DNA of 62,190 nucleotides, from NCBI RefSeq assembly GCF_000469305.1, contig NZ_KI271030.1, positions 1 to 62,190 of the forward strand, given 5' to 3'. This document shows, piece by piece, positions 1 to 6,732 of the stretch; within the stretch, counting starts at the first letter, position 1; the number at the start of each line of letters is the position of its first letter. The position numbers were made by a program, and so were the translations under genes. The stretch comes from Faecalitalea cylindroides ATCC 27803. GTDB taxonomy: Bacteria > Bacillota_I > Bacilli_A > Erysipelotrichales > Erysipelotrichaceae. Below the pieces are notes generated by a model that was given only the letters and a program-made list of their open reading frames with translations, made no database searches and was not told where the DNA came from.

Positions 1-882
1 CAATAATTACCCCCTATCGCAGTACGCCCAATCGCAACAGAAAAACTACCCCTAGGGTGCAACAGACATATAGGGGCATTAAACGAGCATATAGAGAGCG
101 ATTGTAAGCGAAGATAGGCAAATACATTCAGGCAGACAAAACGAGCCTGTATCAAGCCTTACGACAAGCGAATAGCAATGTGCCATATCTAACGTCCGTA
201 CACAGACACATAGAACAACAATTCAGTCATCACCAATTAAGTCGCAAAAACAGACTGGCATATTGAATAAATCCTCCATTTTTTACGTTTTTGAATACAG
301 AAAGAAGCTCCTTTTTACAGAAGAATAGATATGGCAGGGAATGTGTACGGTTTAAAATAACCATATACGGAGGATATTTTAGAATTTCGAGGTTCGCCAA
401 GAAATTCTTTTTTTATATTTAGTACTATTATTAGATCATATTCTATATGTATTACTTAATATTATTTCTTAGCAGAAATAATATACGTAATACTATGTAA
501 TAAACTTAAGTAGTTAATATTTACTACTTGTAGAATATATATTCTAAGTATATATATTTATCTCTTATCTTCTTGTAATAGTAATATATCTAATATTATC
601 TAATTAGTATTTATATATATTATATATATCTATATATAGGGATTTTTTCTTCTTTATAAAAAAATTATTTTCTAGATTTTGTATTTTATAAAATTTGTAT
701 TTTGTAATTTCTAGGTTTTGCATTTTGTAAAAACTAGATTTTGTATTTTGTACTTTACTGTATATGTACATAATGATATATTTAAGTTGTAAAAAGAAGA
801 TTGTTATGTAAACTAATTTGATTATCAAAACATTTGATTGTCAAAAGAAATTTAAGAAACTTTGTATTTGGAGGGGTTAAAA
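1..882. other. Gene-poor left edge of the element
   Basis: I see no supported gene here. Positions 1-360 have intermediate GC and no open frame longer than about 37 codons with a ribosome binding site. Positions 415-860 are extremely AT-rich with runs of TATATA and can hold only low-complexity frames. The one clear signal is the terminator at 381-414, which implies that a rightward transcript from the left ends here. Confidence 0.6.
381..414 (+). terminator. Rho-independent terminator with UUCG loop
   Basis: AGAATTTC (381-388) pairs with GAAATTCT (401-408), the top of the hairpin closes as GG-TTCG-CC, and T408-T414 follow. No coding frame ends nearby, so the transcript it stops is either non-coding or begins left of the window. 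Confidence 0.75.
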
Positions 883-1056
883 ATGTTATCAGAAGCACAA
901 AAAAGAGCTAATAAAAAATATGATTTAAAAACGTATAAACAGATAACGCTAAAGATTAGAAAAGATAGCGATGTTTTAAAGTGGTTAGAAAAACAAAATA
1001 ATAAAAATGGATACATTATAGAACTAATAAGAAAAGACATAAAAAAGCAGGACTAA
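883..1056 (+). CDS. Small ribbon-helix-helix-like DNA-binding protein (57 aa)
   Basis: The ATG at 883 follows a GGAGGGG ribosome binding site, so the in-frame TTG at 862 is not needed. The protein is basic and starts MLSEAQKRANKKYD. The short strand (YKQITLKIRKD) followed by two helices fits the Arc/CopG ribbon-helix-helix fold, common as small regulators on plasmids and integrative elements. Proteins of this type dimerise on palindromic operators. A perfect 18-bp palindrome lies just downstream at 1083-1100, a plausible but unproven target. A terminator overlaps its stop codon, so it is transcribed separately from the genes that follow. The fold assignment rests on sequence pattern only. Confidence 0.75.
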   Translation: MLSEAQKRANKKYDLKTYKQITLKIRKDSDVLKWLEKQNNKNGYIIELIRKDIKKQD

Positions 1057-1070
1057 AAAAGTCCTTTTTT
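1049..1070 (+). terminator. Terminator of the RHH gene
   Basis: AGGACT - AAAAA - AGTCCT followed by a six-T run; the left arm overlaps the end of the small DNA-binding gene. Confidence 0.85.
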
Positions 1071-1075
1071 CATGA

Positions 1076-1113
1076 TTGATTTTACACGTATGTACGTGTA
1101 TTATAATGGTGTA
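1076..1113 (+). promoter_or_regulatory. Promoter with an 18-bp palindromic operator in its spacer
   Basis: A TATAAT -10 box is at 1102-1107, and TTTACA at 1081-1086 is a possible -35 (15-bp spacer). The perfect palindrome TACACGTA-TG-TACGTGTA at 1083-1100 fills the space between them, so a dimeric protein bound there would block RNA polymerase. The promoter would serve the cluster beginning at 1251 through a leader of about 140 nt. Confidence 0.65.
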
Positions 1114-1128
1114 AAAGTTAATTGCTGA

Positions 1129-1213
1129 TCATGCACGGCTTATAGAATAATGCATGATGTGAGTGATAGCACATAGAACTACCACCAATCAAAAACAATT
1201 GCAGGTTGCAACC
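1129..1213 (+). other. Structured leader of the small-gene cluster
   Basis: Three inverted repeats are packed between the promoter and the ATG at 1251: TCATGCA/TGCATGA (1129-1135 with 1151-1157), ATGTG/CACAT (1157-1161 with 1170-1174), and the palindrome GGTTGCAACC (1204-1213). The motifs ATAGCACATA (1166-1175) and ACTACCACCAA (1178-1188) recur after the next gene. The role is unknown; RNA control of translation is one reading. Confidence 0.45.
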
Positions 1214-1250
1214 CGTTAAGAAAAAAGGCATAAAAAAGGAGGCTTACAAA

Positions 1251-1451
1251 ATGAAAAGAAGAAAAATCAAAATTGGTGGTATGTGGTTAACTGTTGAAAA
1301 TTTAAAAGAGTTAACAGAACTACTAGAAACGCAAGAGACAACGGACAAAGAAGCCCCTGGCGGTTATTGTATCTTTGGTGAAAATTACGATTATGAAATT
1401 CGAGTTAACAAAGATTACGATCTTATTCTTGAGGAGGTGACAAGGTATTAA
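1251..1451 (+). CDS. Unknown small protein (66 aa)
   Basis: The start at 1251 is set by AGGAGG eight bases upstream. The N-terminus is very basic (MKRRKIKIGGMWL) and the rest acidic, with a CIFGENYDYEIRV stretch that looks like a short beta hairpin. I do not recognise a family. It is first in a rightward series of small genes that continues to 2788. Both flanking non-coding regions share short motifs (ATAGCACATA, ACTACCACCAA), which suggests the gene and its flanks form one regulated unit. Confidence 0.6.
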   Translation: MKRRKIKIGGMWLTVENLKELTELLETQETTDKEAPGGYCIFGENYDYEIRVNKDYDLILEEVTRY

Positions 1452-1469
1452 AAAACGAAATTAAAAAAA

Positions 1470-1591
1470 GGTAGTTCTTAGAGCCTGAAAAACTTAAAGG
1501 ACTACCACCAAAAAATAGCACATACATATTAAATAGAATAGATAGGAGAAAAGCCCCCTTGTATGTGCTTTAAAATTGTATCACGGGGCTT
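1470..1591 (+). other. Intergenic RNA with possible pseudoknot
   Basis: Three pairings can form. GGTAGT (1470-1475) pairs with ACTACC (1501-1506). AGCACATACA (1517-1526) pairs with 1560-1569. AAGCCCC (1551-1557) pairs with GGGGCTT (1585-1591). The left arm of the third pairing lies inside the loop of the second and its right arm lies outside, which is pseudoknot topology. The third stem holds GGGG, the only purine-rich patch just before the ATG at 1603. Confidence 0.45.
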
Positions 1592-1602
1592 AAAAAAAGA
1601 AA

Positions 1603-1848
1603 ATGACAAAAACTGAACTGATCGAAATTAAAATGCAACACATAGACAACGCACTGCACGAAATGGGCGTACTGGAAGAAAATAAAACTTTAAGGACGCA
1701 CTTTAGTTATAACATTAAAGGCATAGATATTTACACAATAGGAGCGGGCGCTGATGAGCTTGTATATTGTGACACTTACAATAATTTAATTGACGCATTG
1801 TCAGGAATGCAAAACTTAATATTTATGATTCAGGCAACACGCAGATAA
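1603..1848 (+). CDS. Unknown small protein (81 aa)
   Basis: An open frame starts at an ATG with only the GGGG of a potential RNA stem (1585-1588) and an A-rich spacer upstream, so the start is less certain than its neighbours'. The predicted protein has an N-terminal helix (MTKTELIEIKMQHIDNAL), a central beta-rich part (FSYNIKGIDIYTIGAGADEL) and a C-terminal helix. I do not recognise a family. It is followed after 18 bases by the next gene and belongs to the same rightward cluster. Confidence 0.6.
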   Translation: MTKTELIEIKMQHIDNALHEMGVLEENKTLRTHFSYNIKGIDIYTIGAGADELVYCDTYNNLIDALSGMQNLIFMIQATRR

Positions 1849-1866
1849 AGAGAGGATATTAAAATT

Positions 1867-2103
1867 ATGAGTAAAAAAGACATATTAAAAATGGAAACAA
1901 TCGCATACTATAGCGGTTTTAATGGGTTAGAGATAAAAGGCATAGAGTACGGCATAGACGATTATGTATTGTGTGTTAGTGGGGCGTGGAACGGGAAACC
2001 AAAGCCCCACCGATTGAAAATATATTACACAAGCGAAAATGCTTACATAAAATTACACTGGTATAAAATCCCGCTAGATGAGTGTATTAGAACGGGGGCA
2101 TAA
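1867..2103 (+). CDS. Unknown small protein (78 aa)
   Basis: The ATG at 1867 follows a GAGAGG ribosome binding site. The sequence is mixed alpha/beta with several aromatic residues (YYSGFNGLEI, VSGAWNGKPKPHRLKIYY) and no signal peptide or membrane segment. No family is recognised. The next tiny frame starts two bases after its stop, so the two are probably translated from one message. Confidence 0.65.
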   Translation: MSKKDILKMETIAYYSGFNGLEIKGIEYGIDDYVLCVSGAWNGKPKPHRLKIYYTSENAYIKLHWYKIPLDECIRTGA

Positions 2104-2105
2104 AT

Positions 2106-2207
2106 ATGTACATAGGAAACATATATATTAGACGTAACAATGGGGCGTATGTTATAAGTTCTTCTTTCGATTATAGTGAGAGGTTTATAACTTATGAGTT
2201 ATATTAA
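2106..2207 (+). CDS. Tiny translationally coupled ORF (33 aa)
   Basis: ATG at 2106 is preceded by GGGGG and sits two bases after the previous stop. Its last 14 bases overlap the start of the next gene, an arrangement that favours coupled translation. The peptide begins MYIGNIYIRRNNGAY and is beta-prone. It has no recognised relatives and may be only a coupling leader. Confidence 0.4.
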   Translation: MYIGNIYIRRNNGAYVISSSFDYSERFITYELY

Positions 2208-2553
2208 ACCTAAAACATGGCAGGATCAAAAAGAAGAATACACCAAAACAAAAGAGGTTTTAAACCTCTTTAATCGCTTTTGTGAAGATCAAAAAATGCC
2301 TGGATATAAAATCTATAGAAACCTAATTGAAGAAGAAACAAGCAAGCTTATAAACCAATTTAATAAAAGTGAATTGTTTGAGGTTGTTTACTTCTCAACC
2401 CTTGAGGGTTTATACAATACCGAGAATTACTACGTTTGCTATAATGCAGAAGAAAGAAGGCTTGAAAGTTTTGATAACTTGGAATGTCTAAAGCAGGTGG
2501 AAGAGTTTAAACCACTTCTAAACCTTGTTAAAAGAGGTGTAAAGCATGAATAA
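2194..2553 (+). CDS. Unknown protein (119 aa)
   Basis: The start at 2194 has GAGAGG upstream and lies inside the preceding tiny frame. The protein is charged and soluble, with helix-rich N- and C-terminal parts around a beta segment (ELFEVVYFSTLEGLY). I do not recognise a family. Its stop overlaps the start of a small membrane peptide gene, which continues the chain of overlapping genes. Confidence 0.65.
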   Translation: MSYIKPKTWQDQKEEYTKTKEVLNLFNRFCEDQKMPGYKIYRNLIEEETSKLINQFNKSELFEVVYFSTLEGLYNTENYYVCYNAEERRLESFDNLECLKQVEEFKPLLNLVKRGVKHE

Positions 2554-2662
2554 TAAAATATATGTTTATGCCTTTATAGGTAAAATCTTCTTAAATATTA
2601 TCGGTTATGCTTCTCTTATTCTTCTTGTTCTTAGTGTTGCAGAGTATTGCTTAAGGGGTTAA
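2546..2662 (+). CDS. Small membrane peptide (38 aa)
   Basis: ATG at 2546 has AGAGGTG seven bases upstream and overlaps the end of the previous gene. The peptide (MNNKIYVYAFIGKIFLNIIG...) has one hydrophobic segment of about 25 residues and a short charged tail (EYCLRG). Small single-span peptides in mobile elements include holin-like proteins, toxins and entry-exclusion peptides; nothing here selects among them. Confidence 0.5.
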   Translation: MNNKIYVYAFIGKIFLNIIGYASLILLVLSVAEYCLRG

Positions 2663-2671
2663 AATGTAACC

Positions 2672-2788
2672 ATGATTAGAATATTATTGTTTATAATTGG
2701 TTTAGGTTTCTTCTTAAAAGTTGGAATATGGATATTATTATTAATTATTATATATATAATTTACTTAGCTAACAGAGCTAGACATTAA
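2672..2788 (+). CDS. Second small membrane peptide (38 aa)
   Basis: ATG at 2672 lies nine bases after the previous stop, with AAGGGG somewhat far upstream. Almost the whole peptide is hydrophobic (MIRILLFIIGLGFFLKVGIW...), ending in a basic tail ANRARH. It has the same length as the preceding peptide. The gene ends inside the left arm of a strong terminator, so it closes the rightward cluster. Function unknown. Confidence 0.45.
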   Translation: MIRILLFIIGLGFFLKVGIWILLLIIIYIIYLANRARH

Positions 2789-2807
2789 TAAACTAGCTCT
2801 TTTTTTA
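2774..2807 (+). terminator. Terminator of the small-gene cluster
   Basis: AGAGCTAG (2774-2781) pairs perfectly with CTAGCTCT (2793-2800), followed by a run of T to 2807. Confidence 0.85.
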
Positions 2808-2855
2808 TCGGTGTTAACATAGCACATCTAAACCACTTATAAATTATGCTCGAAA

Positions 2856-2881
2856 AGCCTTTACTTAAAGGCTCTTTTTTT
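2856..2881 (+). terminator. Second rightward terminator with no gene before it
   Basis: AGCCTTT - ACTT - AAAGGCT followed by C and a T run. It lies only about 50 bases after the previous terminator, so it is either a back-up terminator or ends a very short transcript. TTAACA at 2814-2819 with TATAAA at 2838-2843 is promoter-like. Confidence 0.65.
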
Positions 2882-2888
2882 ATGTCTT

Positions 2889-3443
2889 GAATGAATGGCA
2901 TAAAATAGAACTGTTTTATATAAGCCTTTTAAATGCGTTCTAAAGCTCTTTAGTTTCTTCTTAGTCCTTTTATATCCTTTTAGTTGTTTGCTCTTAGCGT
3001 GCGTTTATAAGCGTTTTAGCGATATGGATTAATCATATGATATTCCTATATTATTTGAAAAACGCAACAGAAATAAAGGCAACCCTAAAAATCTAAATAC
3101 CCCTTTTGGGAACTATGAATATTTTCAAACGTTCATATACTACATCCACCCCATTTGTTAGTTTTTTCAATTGTCTTATTAAAAAACAAACTCAAAAATA
3201 TATACACACTATTTTTATAGAAAAGGAATATAAAAATTAGATTGTATTATGTTGTATAGAATGGCATGCGATTGCATGCAAAACATGCAAATTAGTTATA
3301 GTTTTAGTTATATCTCTAGGGATAGTAATAGTTATATATATAATTATTTCTATTCATATATAATTAGTACTAATTATGTAATTATATATTATTAGATAAA
3401 ACTAAATATATTATATTAGTATATTTAATATGATTCTAAATAT
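2889..3443. other. Non-coding AT-rich interval of the element
   Basis: No coding frame is supported on either strand. The interval separates converging transcription units. It contains a GCATGC-rich patch (3264-3290), repeated GCGTTT words near 3000-3020 and an inverted ATATG/CATAT near 3020-3040. The sequence CGCAACAGAAA near 3062 also occurs near position 33. A replication origin is conceivable but I see no iteron array that would support it. Confidence 0.4.
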
Positions 3444-3475
3444 AAAAAAAGTATCTCTGTTATAAAGATACTTTT
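3444..3475 (-). terminator. Terminator of the leftward early genes
   Basis: AAAAGTATCT (3447-3456) pairs with AGATACTTTT (3466-3475). On the minus strand the hairpin is followed by a seven-T run. Confidence 0.85.
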
Positions 3476-3484
3476 ACTAAAATA

Positions 3485-4003
3485 TTAAAAAGTGCTTTCT
3501 TGAAATTCCTTAATCGCTTGATTCCAATTTCCTTGACGTTTAATAGCAATCTGTAAAATAGTTTCTTGTTCTTCTTCATTGAAATTTTTTATTGCGTTTT
3601 CTATTTGAGATACTGTAGCAATCTTGTTAAAGCTATCTTCCCCTTTCCATTGGCTTTTTTTTATTTCTACCAATTTATCCATTAAATCATTATAATTTTT
3701 ATCAATTTCTAAATTTGTATCCTTTTCTTTCCATCTACATTTAGCGTTTGCGGAAGCTGTTTCACTTCTTTTTTTTGTATCTTCTAAATCGTGATTTACT
3801 TTTTCAATTTGATAATAATAAATACTTGCGATATTAGGAGATACAGAGTTATTTATATCTCCACTTTCAACATAATTTAATACTTCTTTAAAGAATAAAC
3901 CTACGGTTTCATTATTTAAATGCTTTACCATAGGCACCATATCTTTAACCCATATTCTTATATAAACTAAATCTTGTACGCCATTTACAATACGCTTTGC
4001 CAC
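3485..4003 (-). CDS. DUF6291-like mobile-element protein (172 aa)
   Basis: The pattern 'WVKDMVPMVKHLNNETVGLFFKEVLNYVESG...' followed by a KRSETASANAK linker resembles the DUF6291-type proteins of phages and integrative elements. Those carry a helical N-terminal domain that counts residues before a KRSEnGKKGG-like stretch, and their function is not established. The C-terminal third is charged and helical. It is the last of three leftward genes divergent from the repressor, so it is probably expressed when the repressor is removed. Its stop is ten bases from a strong terminator. Confidence 0.55.
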   Translation of the reverse strand: MAKRIVNGVQDLVYIRIWVKDMVPMVKHLNNETVGLFFKEVLNYVESGDINNSVSPNIASIYYYQIEKVNHDLEDTKKRSETASANAKCRWKEKDTNLEIDKNYNDLMDKLVEIKKSQWKGEDSFNKIATVSQIENAIKNFNEEEQETILQIAIKRQGNWNQAIKEFQESTF

Positions 4004-4009
4004 AATTCA

Positions 4010-4291
4010 TTACCTCTTATTCATGTTAATAAACGCTTCTTTGGCGTGAACTGGATTAGAAATATCTTGCCCTTTATAGGCTTCTTGGAAGCGTTCAAGC
4101 TCTTTTTGTGATATTGCATAACCTCTACTTGTTTTTGTCGCTTGTAACATACCTAAACCAATCCACATAGAAACCATATCTTTATGACATAAACAAAGTT
4201 TTGCTACTTCTTCCCTAGATAGCATAGCTAAAGAATTATAGTTACATGTTCTTACATCATTAACATTCTCGACTTCTTTTTCAATATCCAT
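4010..4291 (-). CDS. MerR/excisionase-type helix-turn-helix protein (93 aa)
   Basis: The start at 4291 is preferred over the GTG nine bases upstream because AGGAG lies ten bases before it and almost touches the GTG. Residues about 25-75 (LSREEVAKLCLCHKDMVSMWIGLGM...GYAISQKELERF) form the winged HTH seen in MerR and excisionase (Xis) proteins. Being small and linked to an integrase and repressor, it may be the directionality factor for excision. A simple transcription regulator is the alternative. Confidence 0.6.
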   Translation of the reverse strand: MDIEKEVENVNDVRTCNYNSLAMLSREEVAKLCLCHKDMVSMWIGLGMLQATKTSRGYAISQKELERFQEAYKGQDISNPVHAKEAFINMNKR

Positions 4292-4292
4292 A

Positions 4293-4481
4293 TTAATCAC
4301 GCTCCTTTACAATCTCATCAATAATATTAAAAATCTTATCTTTTTCTTCTTGTGGTAATTCATGTCTCAACTTACGAATAAAATAACATTCACTTGTTTC
4401 TAGCTTTTCCGCTATCTCCCATAAATAAACCGCTTTGCTTTTTGCTTTTTTTCTGATTTCTAAGTTACATTTCTTTTTCAT
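4293..4481 (-). CDS. Small HTH-type phage/element protein (62 aa)
   Basis: ATG at 4481 follows a good AGGAGG. The protein has a basic start and a compact helical pattern (AVYLWEIAEKLETSECYFIRKLRHELPQEEK...) typical of a very common small protein in Gram-positive prophages and integrative elements. That protein has an HTH-like core ending in 'EEKdkIl.ii.el.k'. It is the first leftward gene after the divergent control region, the place of an early or antirepressor-type regulator. Its biochemical role is not established. Confidence 0.65.
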   Translation of the reverse strand: MKKKCNLEIRKKAKSKAVYLWEIAEKLETSECYFIRKLRHELPQEEKDKIFNIIDEIVKERD

Positions 4482-4513
4482 TATTTCATACCTCCTCTTG
4501 TGTAACTTTTTTA

Positions 4514-4658
4514 GATTGTTGTTGACAATCCATTCATTCGGAATTATTCTTTAGTTGTCTTTAATACAACTACAACAACTATATCACTATTTATTCAAAG
4601 AAAATGAAAATCGATATAAAGTAAATCTTATAGTTGTTGCATTATACCAATAACAACT
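4514..4658. promoter_or_regulatory. Divergent control region with AGTTGT/ACAACT operators
   Basis: Repeated half-sites occupy the space between the leftward genes and the repressor: AGTTGT 4553-4558, ACAACT 4566-4571, ACAACAACT 4572-4580, AGTTGTT 4632-4638 and AACAACT 4652-4658, plus GATTGT-N5-ACAATC at 4514-4530. A rightward promoter TTGACA (4522-4527) - 17 bp - TATTCT (4545-4550) would serve the repressor. The paired half-sites form inverted repeats, as expected for a lambda-type switch bound by the repressor. Confidence 0.6.
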
Positions 4659-4672
4659 TTAGGAGGTTTAAA

Positions 4673-5359
4673 ATGAAATTAACTTTTGGAGAAAGATTAA
4701 AAGACATTATGGAAGAAAAAAAAATAACGCAAAAAGAATTATGTAAACTTACAGGCATAAGTACCACTACTTTAAGTAATGCAATGAATGATATAAGCAG
4801 AAGTGAATACGACAAAGAGCAAGGTGTAGTTATGAAATGTAACAACCTTATAAAAATTTGTAATGTTTTAAATGTTTCTGCGGATTACTTACTTGGACTT
4901 ACGAATGTTCAAGATATAGGAAATATAGAAAAAAACGAAATTTCTAAAATAACAGGATTAAGCGGAAAAAGTATCAATAAATTACAATACTTTAATTCAA
5001 AAGAACAAAAACAAATTAAAGCATTAAATCTCATTCTTGAAAATAGTGATTATCTTTTATCAAATTTATATGACTATTTCGAAATATATCCTTTTGGAGA
5101 AAGTTGGGGAGATATTAACGAAATAGGTAGAATGATGAGTGATTACGACCAAGAAAAATTAGCTTTGTTAGAACTCATGGAAACTATAGAATTATTTAAA
5201 TCTCATTTAAAACATGAGTTTGATGAACAATACAGAAAAAAGAAAATCAACGATTTAGAAAGGAGAATTTCAACAGAAAATCTAACAGAGGAACAATTTA
5301 AAGAATTAGAAAGTTTAATCAATAAGTTAAAGAAATACGATAAAGACTCTTTAATTTAA
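4673..5359 (+). CDS. cI-like transcriptional repressor (228 aa)
   Basis: The ATG at 4673 follows TAGGAGG. Residues about 5-70 are an XRE/HTH_3 domain (FGERLKDIMEEKKITQKELCKLTGISTTTLS). The C-terminal two thirds do not show the S24 peptidase Ser/Lys motifs of LexA-type repressors; they look helical with a charged C-terminal coiled-coil (RISTENLTEEQFKELESLINKL). Induction would therefore differ from SOS self-cleavage. Its position between the divergent early genes and the integrase is that of a master repressor of an integrated element, acting on the AGTTGT/ACAACT sites just upstream. Confidence 0.8.
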   Translation: MKLTFGERLKDIMEEKKITQKELCKLTGISTTTLSNAMNDISRSEYDKEQGVVMKCNNLIKICNVLNVSADYLLGLTNVQDIGNIEKNEISKITGLSGKSINKLQYFNSKEQKQIKALNLILENSDYLLSNLYDYFEIYPFGESWGDINEIGRMMSDYDQEKLALLELMETIELFKSHLKHEFDEQYRKKKINDLERRISTENLTEEQFKELESLINKLKKYDKDSLI

Positions 5360-5426
5360 AAATAATAATTTATAACAAAATTAAAGGAGGTGATGTAAAT
5401 AAATAAGCGAATAGCAAAATAAAAAC

Positions 5427-5484
5427 CCCATGCTACGAACATGAGGCTAGAAGCGTAAACAGTATTGGCGTACACGTTTACGCT
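5427..5484 (+). promoter_or_regulatory. Two hairpins between repressor and integrase
   Basis: A stem CCCCATG/CATGAGG (one mismatch) is followed by the perfect inverted repeat AGCGTAAAC (5452-5460) / GTTTACGCT (5476-5484) with a 15-base spacer. No T run follows either, so a terminator is unlikely. The position fits a control site for integrase expression or an arm-type integrase/Xis site. Confidence 0.45.
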
Positions 5485-5545
5485 CCTATTATAGCAAATT
5501 AAACGACATGTACAAAAAGAAAATTAATTAATAGGAGGTTAAAAC

Positions 5546-6688
5546 ATGTCAATAAGATTTAGAAAATTTAAACATGGAGGTAGTTATCAAGTTTACTTTA
5601 ATTATGAAGATTGCGGATTGAAAAAAAGATATTCAAAAGGAGGCTTTAAAACTAAAAGAGAAGCACAGGCACATGAAACAGAAATGAAAAACGAAATACT
5701 AAAAAATGGAAAGCCTAAACCTAAAGAAAAGAAAACACTTAATGAAGTTTATAAAGAATTTATGGAAGTTGCACACATGGAATATCAATATAACAGTATT
5801 AGAACTTTCAAATATTCGCATAAACATTTTAAAGACAATATTGGAAAAATGTATATAGATGAGATTAGATACTCACATTTACAAAGCTTCTTTGAATCAA
5901 GAAAAAATTATGGTATTGAACAAAACAAAAATATCAGAAAAACATTAAACGCAACATTTAAACATGCTAGAAGAAGCGAATACATTACAACCGACCCTCT
6001 AAGAGACATTAAAATTAAAGGCATTGAAAAACATCAAGAAAAACATGTTATTTCTGAAGCCGATTATCACAGGATTAAAGACGAATTAAAAAACTATAAT
6101 GATTTTAAACACGACTCTTTCTCAATCGCGGTTAGTCTAGCATATTTACAAGGACTAAGATTAAGTGAGATATGTGCTTTAGAAAAAAAAGATATTGATT
6201 TAGATAAAATGACAATCAATATCAATAAAAAAATGAATTATAAAAGCTTAAGAAAAAAAGATGTATCAGTTAGTCATGAAATGAAATCAAAAAATTCTAA
6301 AGCGGTTCTACCTATTTCAAACGAATTAGCGAACATTTTAAAGGAATGGTATCAAATCAATCCTTATGAAAAAATTATCTGTTATGAAGATGGTAATTAT
6401 ATGCAACCCGAAATTATGACAAACACAATTCGACAAGTATTTAAAAAATTAGGAATTAAAGGTCGTTTCCATGATTTAAGACATTCATTTATATCCAATG
6501 GAGAAGCCAAGGGAATAACAATGATGGTTATGAAAGATTTAGCTAGACATTCAAGCATTAACACAACCGCTAATATTTATACGCATATAGAAGAATCTAG
6601 AAAAAGAGAAGCTATTGAAATCATTTCTAATGAAAAATGTGTCGCAAAAGTGTCGCAAGAGGATAAAAAAATAAAAACTCTTGCATAA
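5546..6688 (+). CDS. int: Tyrosine site-specific integrase (380 aa)
   Basis: The protein catalyses integration and excision of the element. It has an N-terminal arm-binding domain (residues 1-50), a SAM-like core-binding domain (about 65-150) and a C-terminal catalytic domain with Arg205 (GLRLSE), His309 and Arg312 (FHDLRHSF), His335 and the nucleophile Tyr345 (ANIYTHIE). All are intact, so the enzyme should be active. The start has AGGAGG nine bases upstream. It reads toward tRNA-Lys, whose 3' end begins 45 bases downstream and is the likely attachment site. Confidence 0.95.
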   Translation: MSIRFRKFKHGGSYQVYFNYEDCGLKKRYSKGGFKTKREAQAHETEMKNEILKNGKPKPKEKKTLNEVYKEFMEVAHMEYQYNSIRTFKYSHKHFKDNIGKMYIDEIRYSHLQSFFESRKNYGIEQNKNIRKTLNATFKHARRSEYITTDPLRDIKIKGIEKHQEKHVISEADYHRIKDELKNYNDFKHDSFSIAVSLAYLQGLRLSEICALEKKDIDLDKMTININKKMNYKSLRKKDVSVSHEMKSKNSKAVLPISNELANILKEWYQINPYEKIICYEDGNYMQPEIMTNTIRQVFKKLGIKGRFHDLRHSFISNGEAKGITMMVMKDLARHSSINTTANIYTHIEESRKREAIEIISNEKCVAKVSQEDKKIKTLA

Positions 6689-6720
6689 TCCCCTTTATAT
6701 AAAGGACTTACAAGAGTTTT
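6674..6720. terminator. Bidirectional terminator between integrase and tRNA-Lys
   Basis: AAAACTCTTG (6674-6683) pairs perfectly with CAAGAGTTTT (6711-6720) and encloses the palindrome CCTTTATATAAAGG (6692-6705). On the minus strand the hairpin is followed by a T-rich run, so it can end the tRNA transcript. On the plus strand only four T follow. Confidence 0.75.
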
Positions 6721-6732
6721 CATAAGCATAAA

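Noticed and set aside
14-127. 37-codon minus-strand frame with a hydrophobic stretch near the left edge
   Set aside because: No ribosome binding site and no supporting context; length is within chance.
604-828. 74-codon minus-strand frame in the AT-rich left edge
   Set aside because: Low-complexity Lys/Ile/Tyr/Asn repeats, no ribosome binding site, and composition fully explained by AT richness.
2889-3443. Replication origin of the element
   Set aside because: There are short repeated words but no iteron series or recognised initiator gene beside them.
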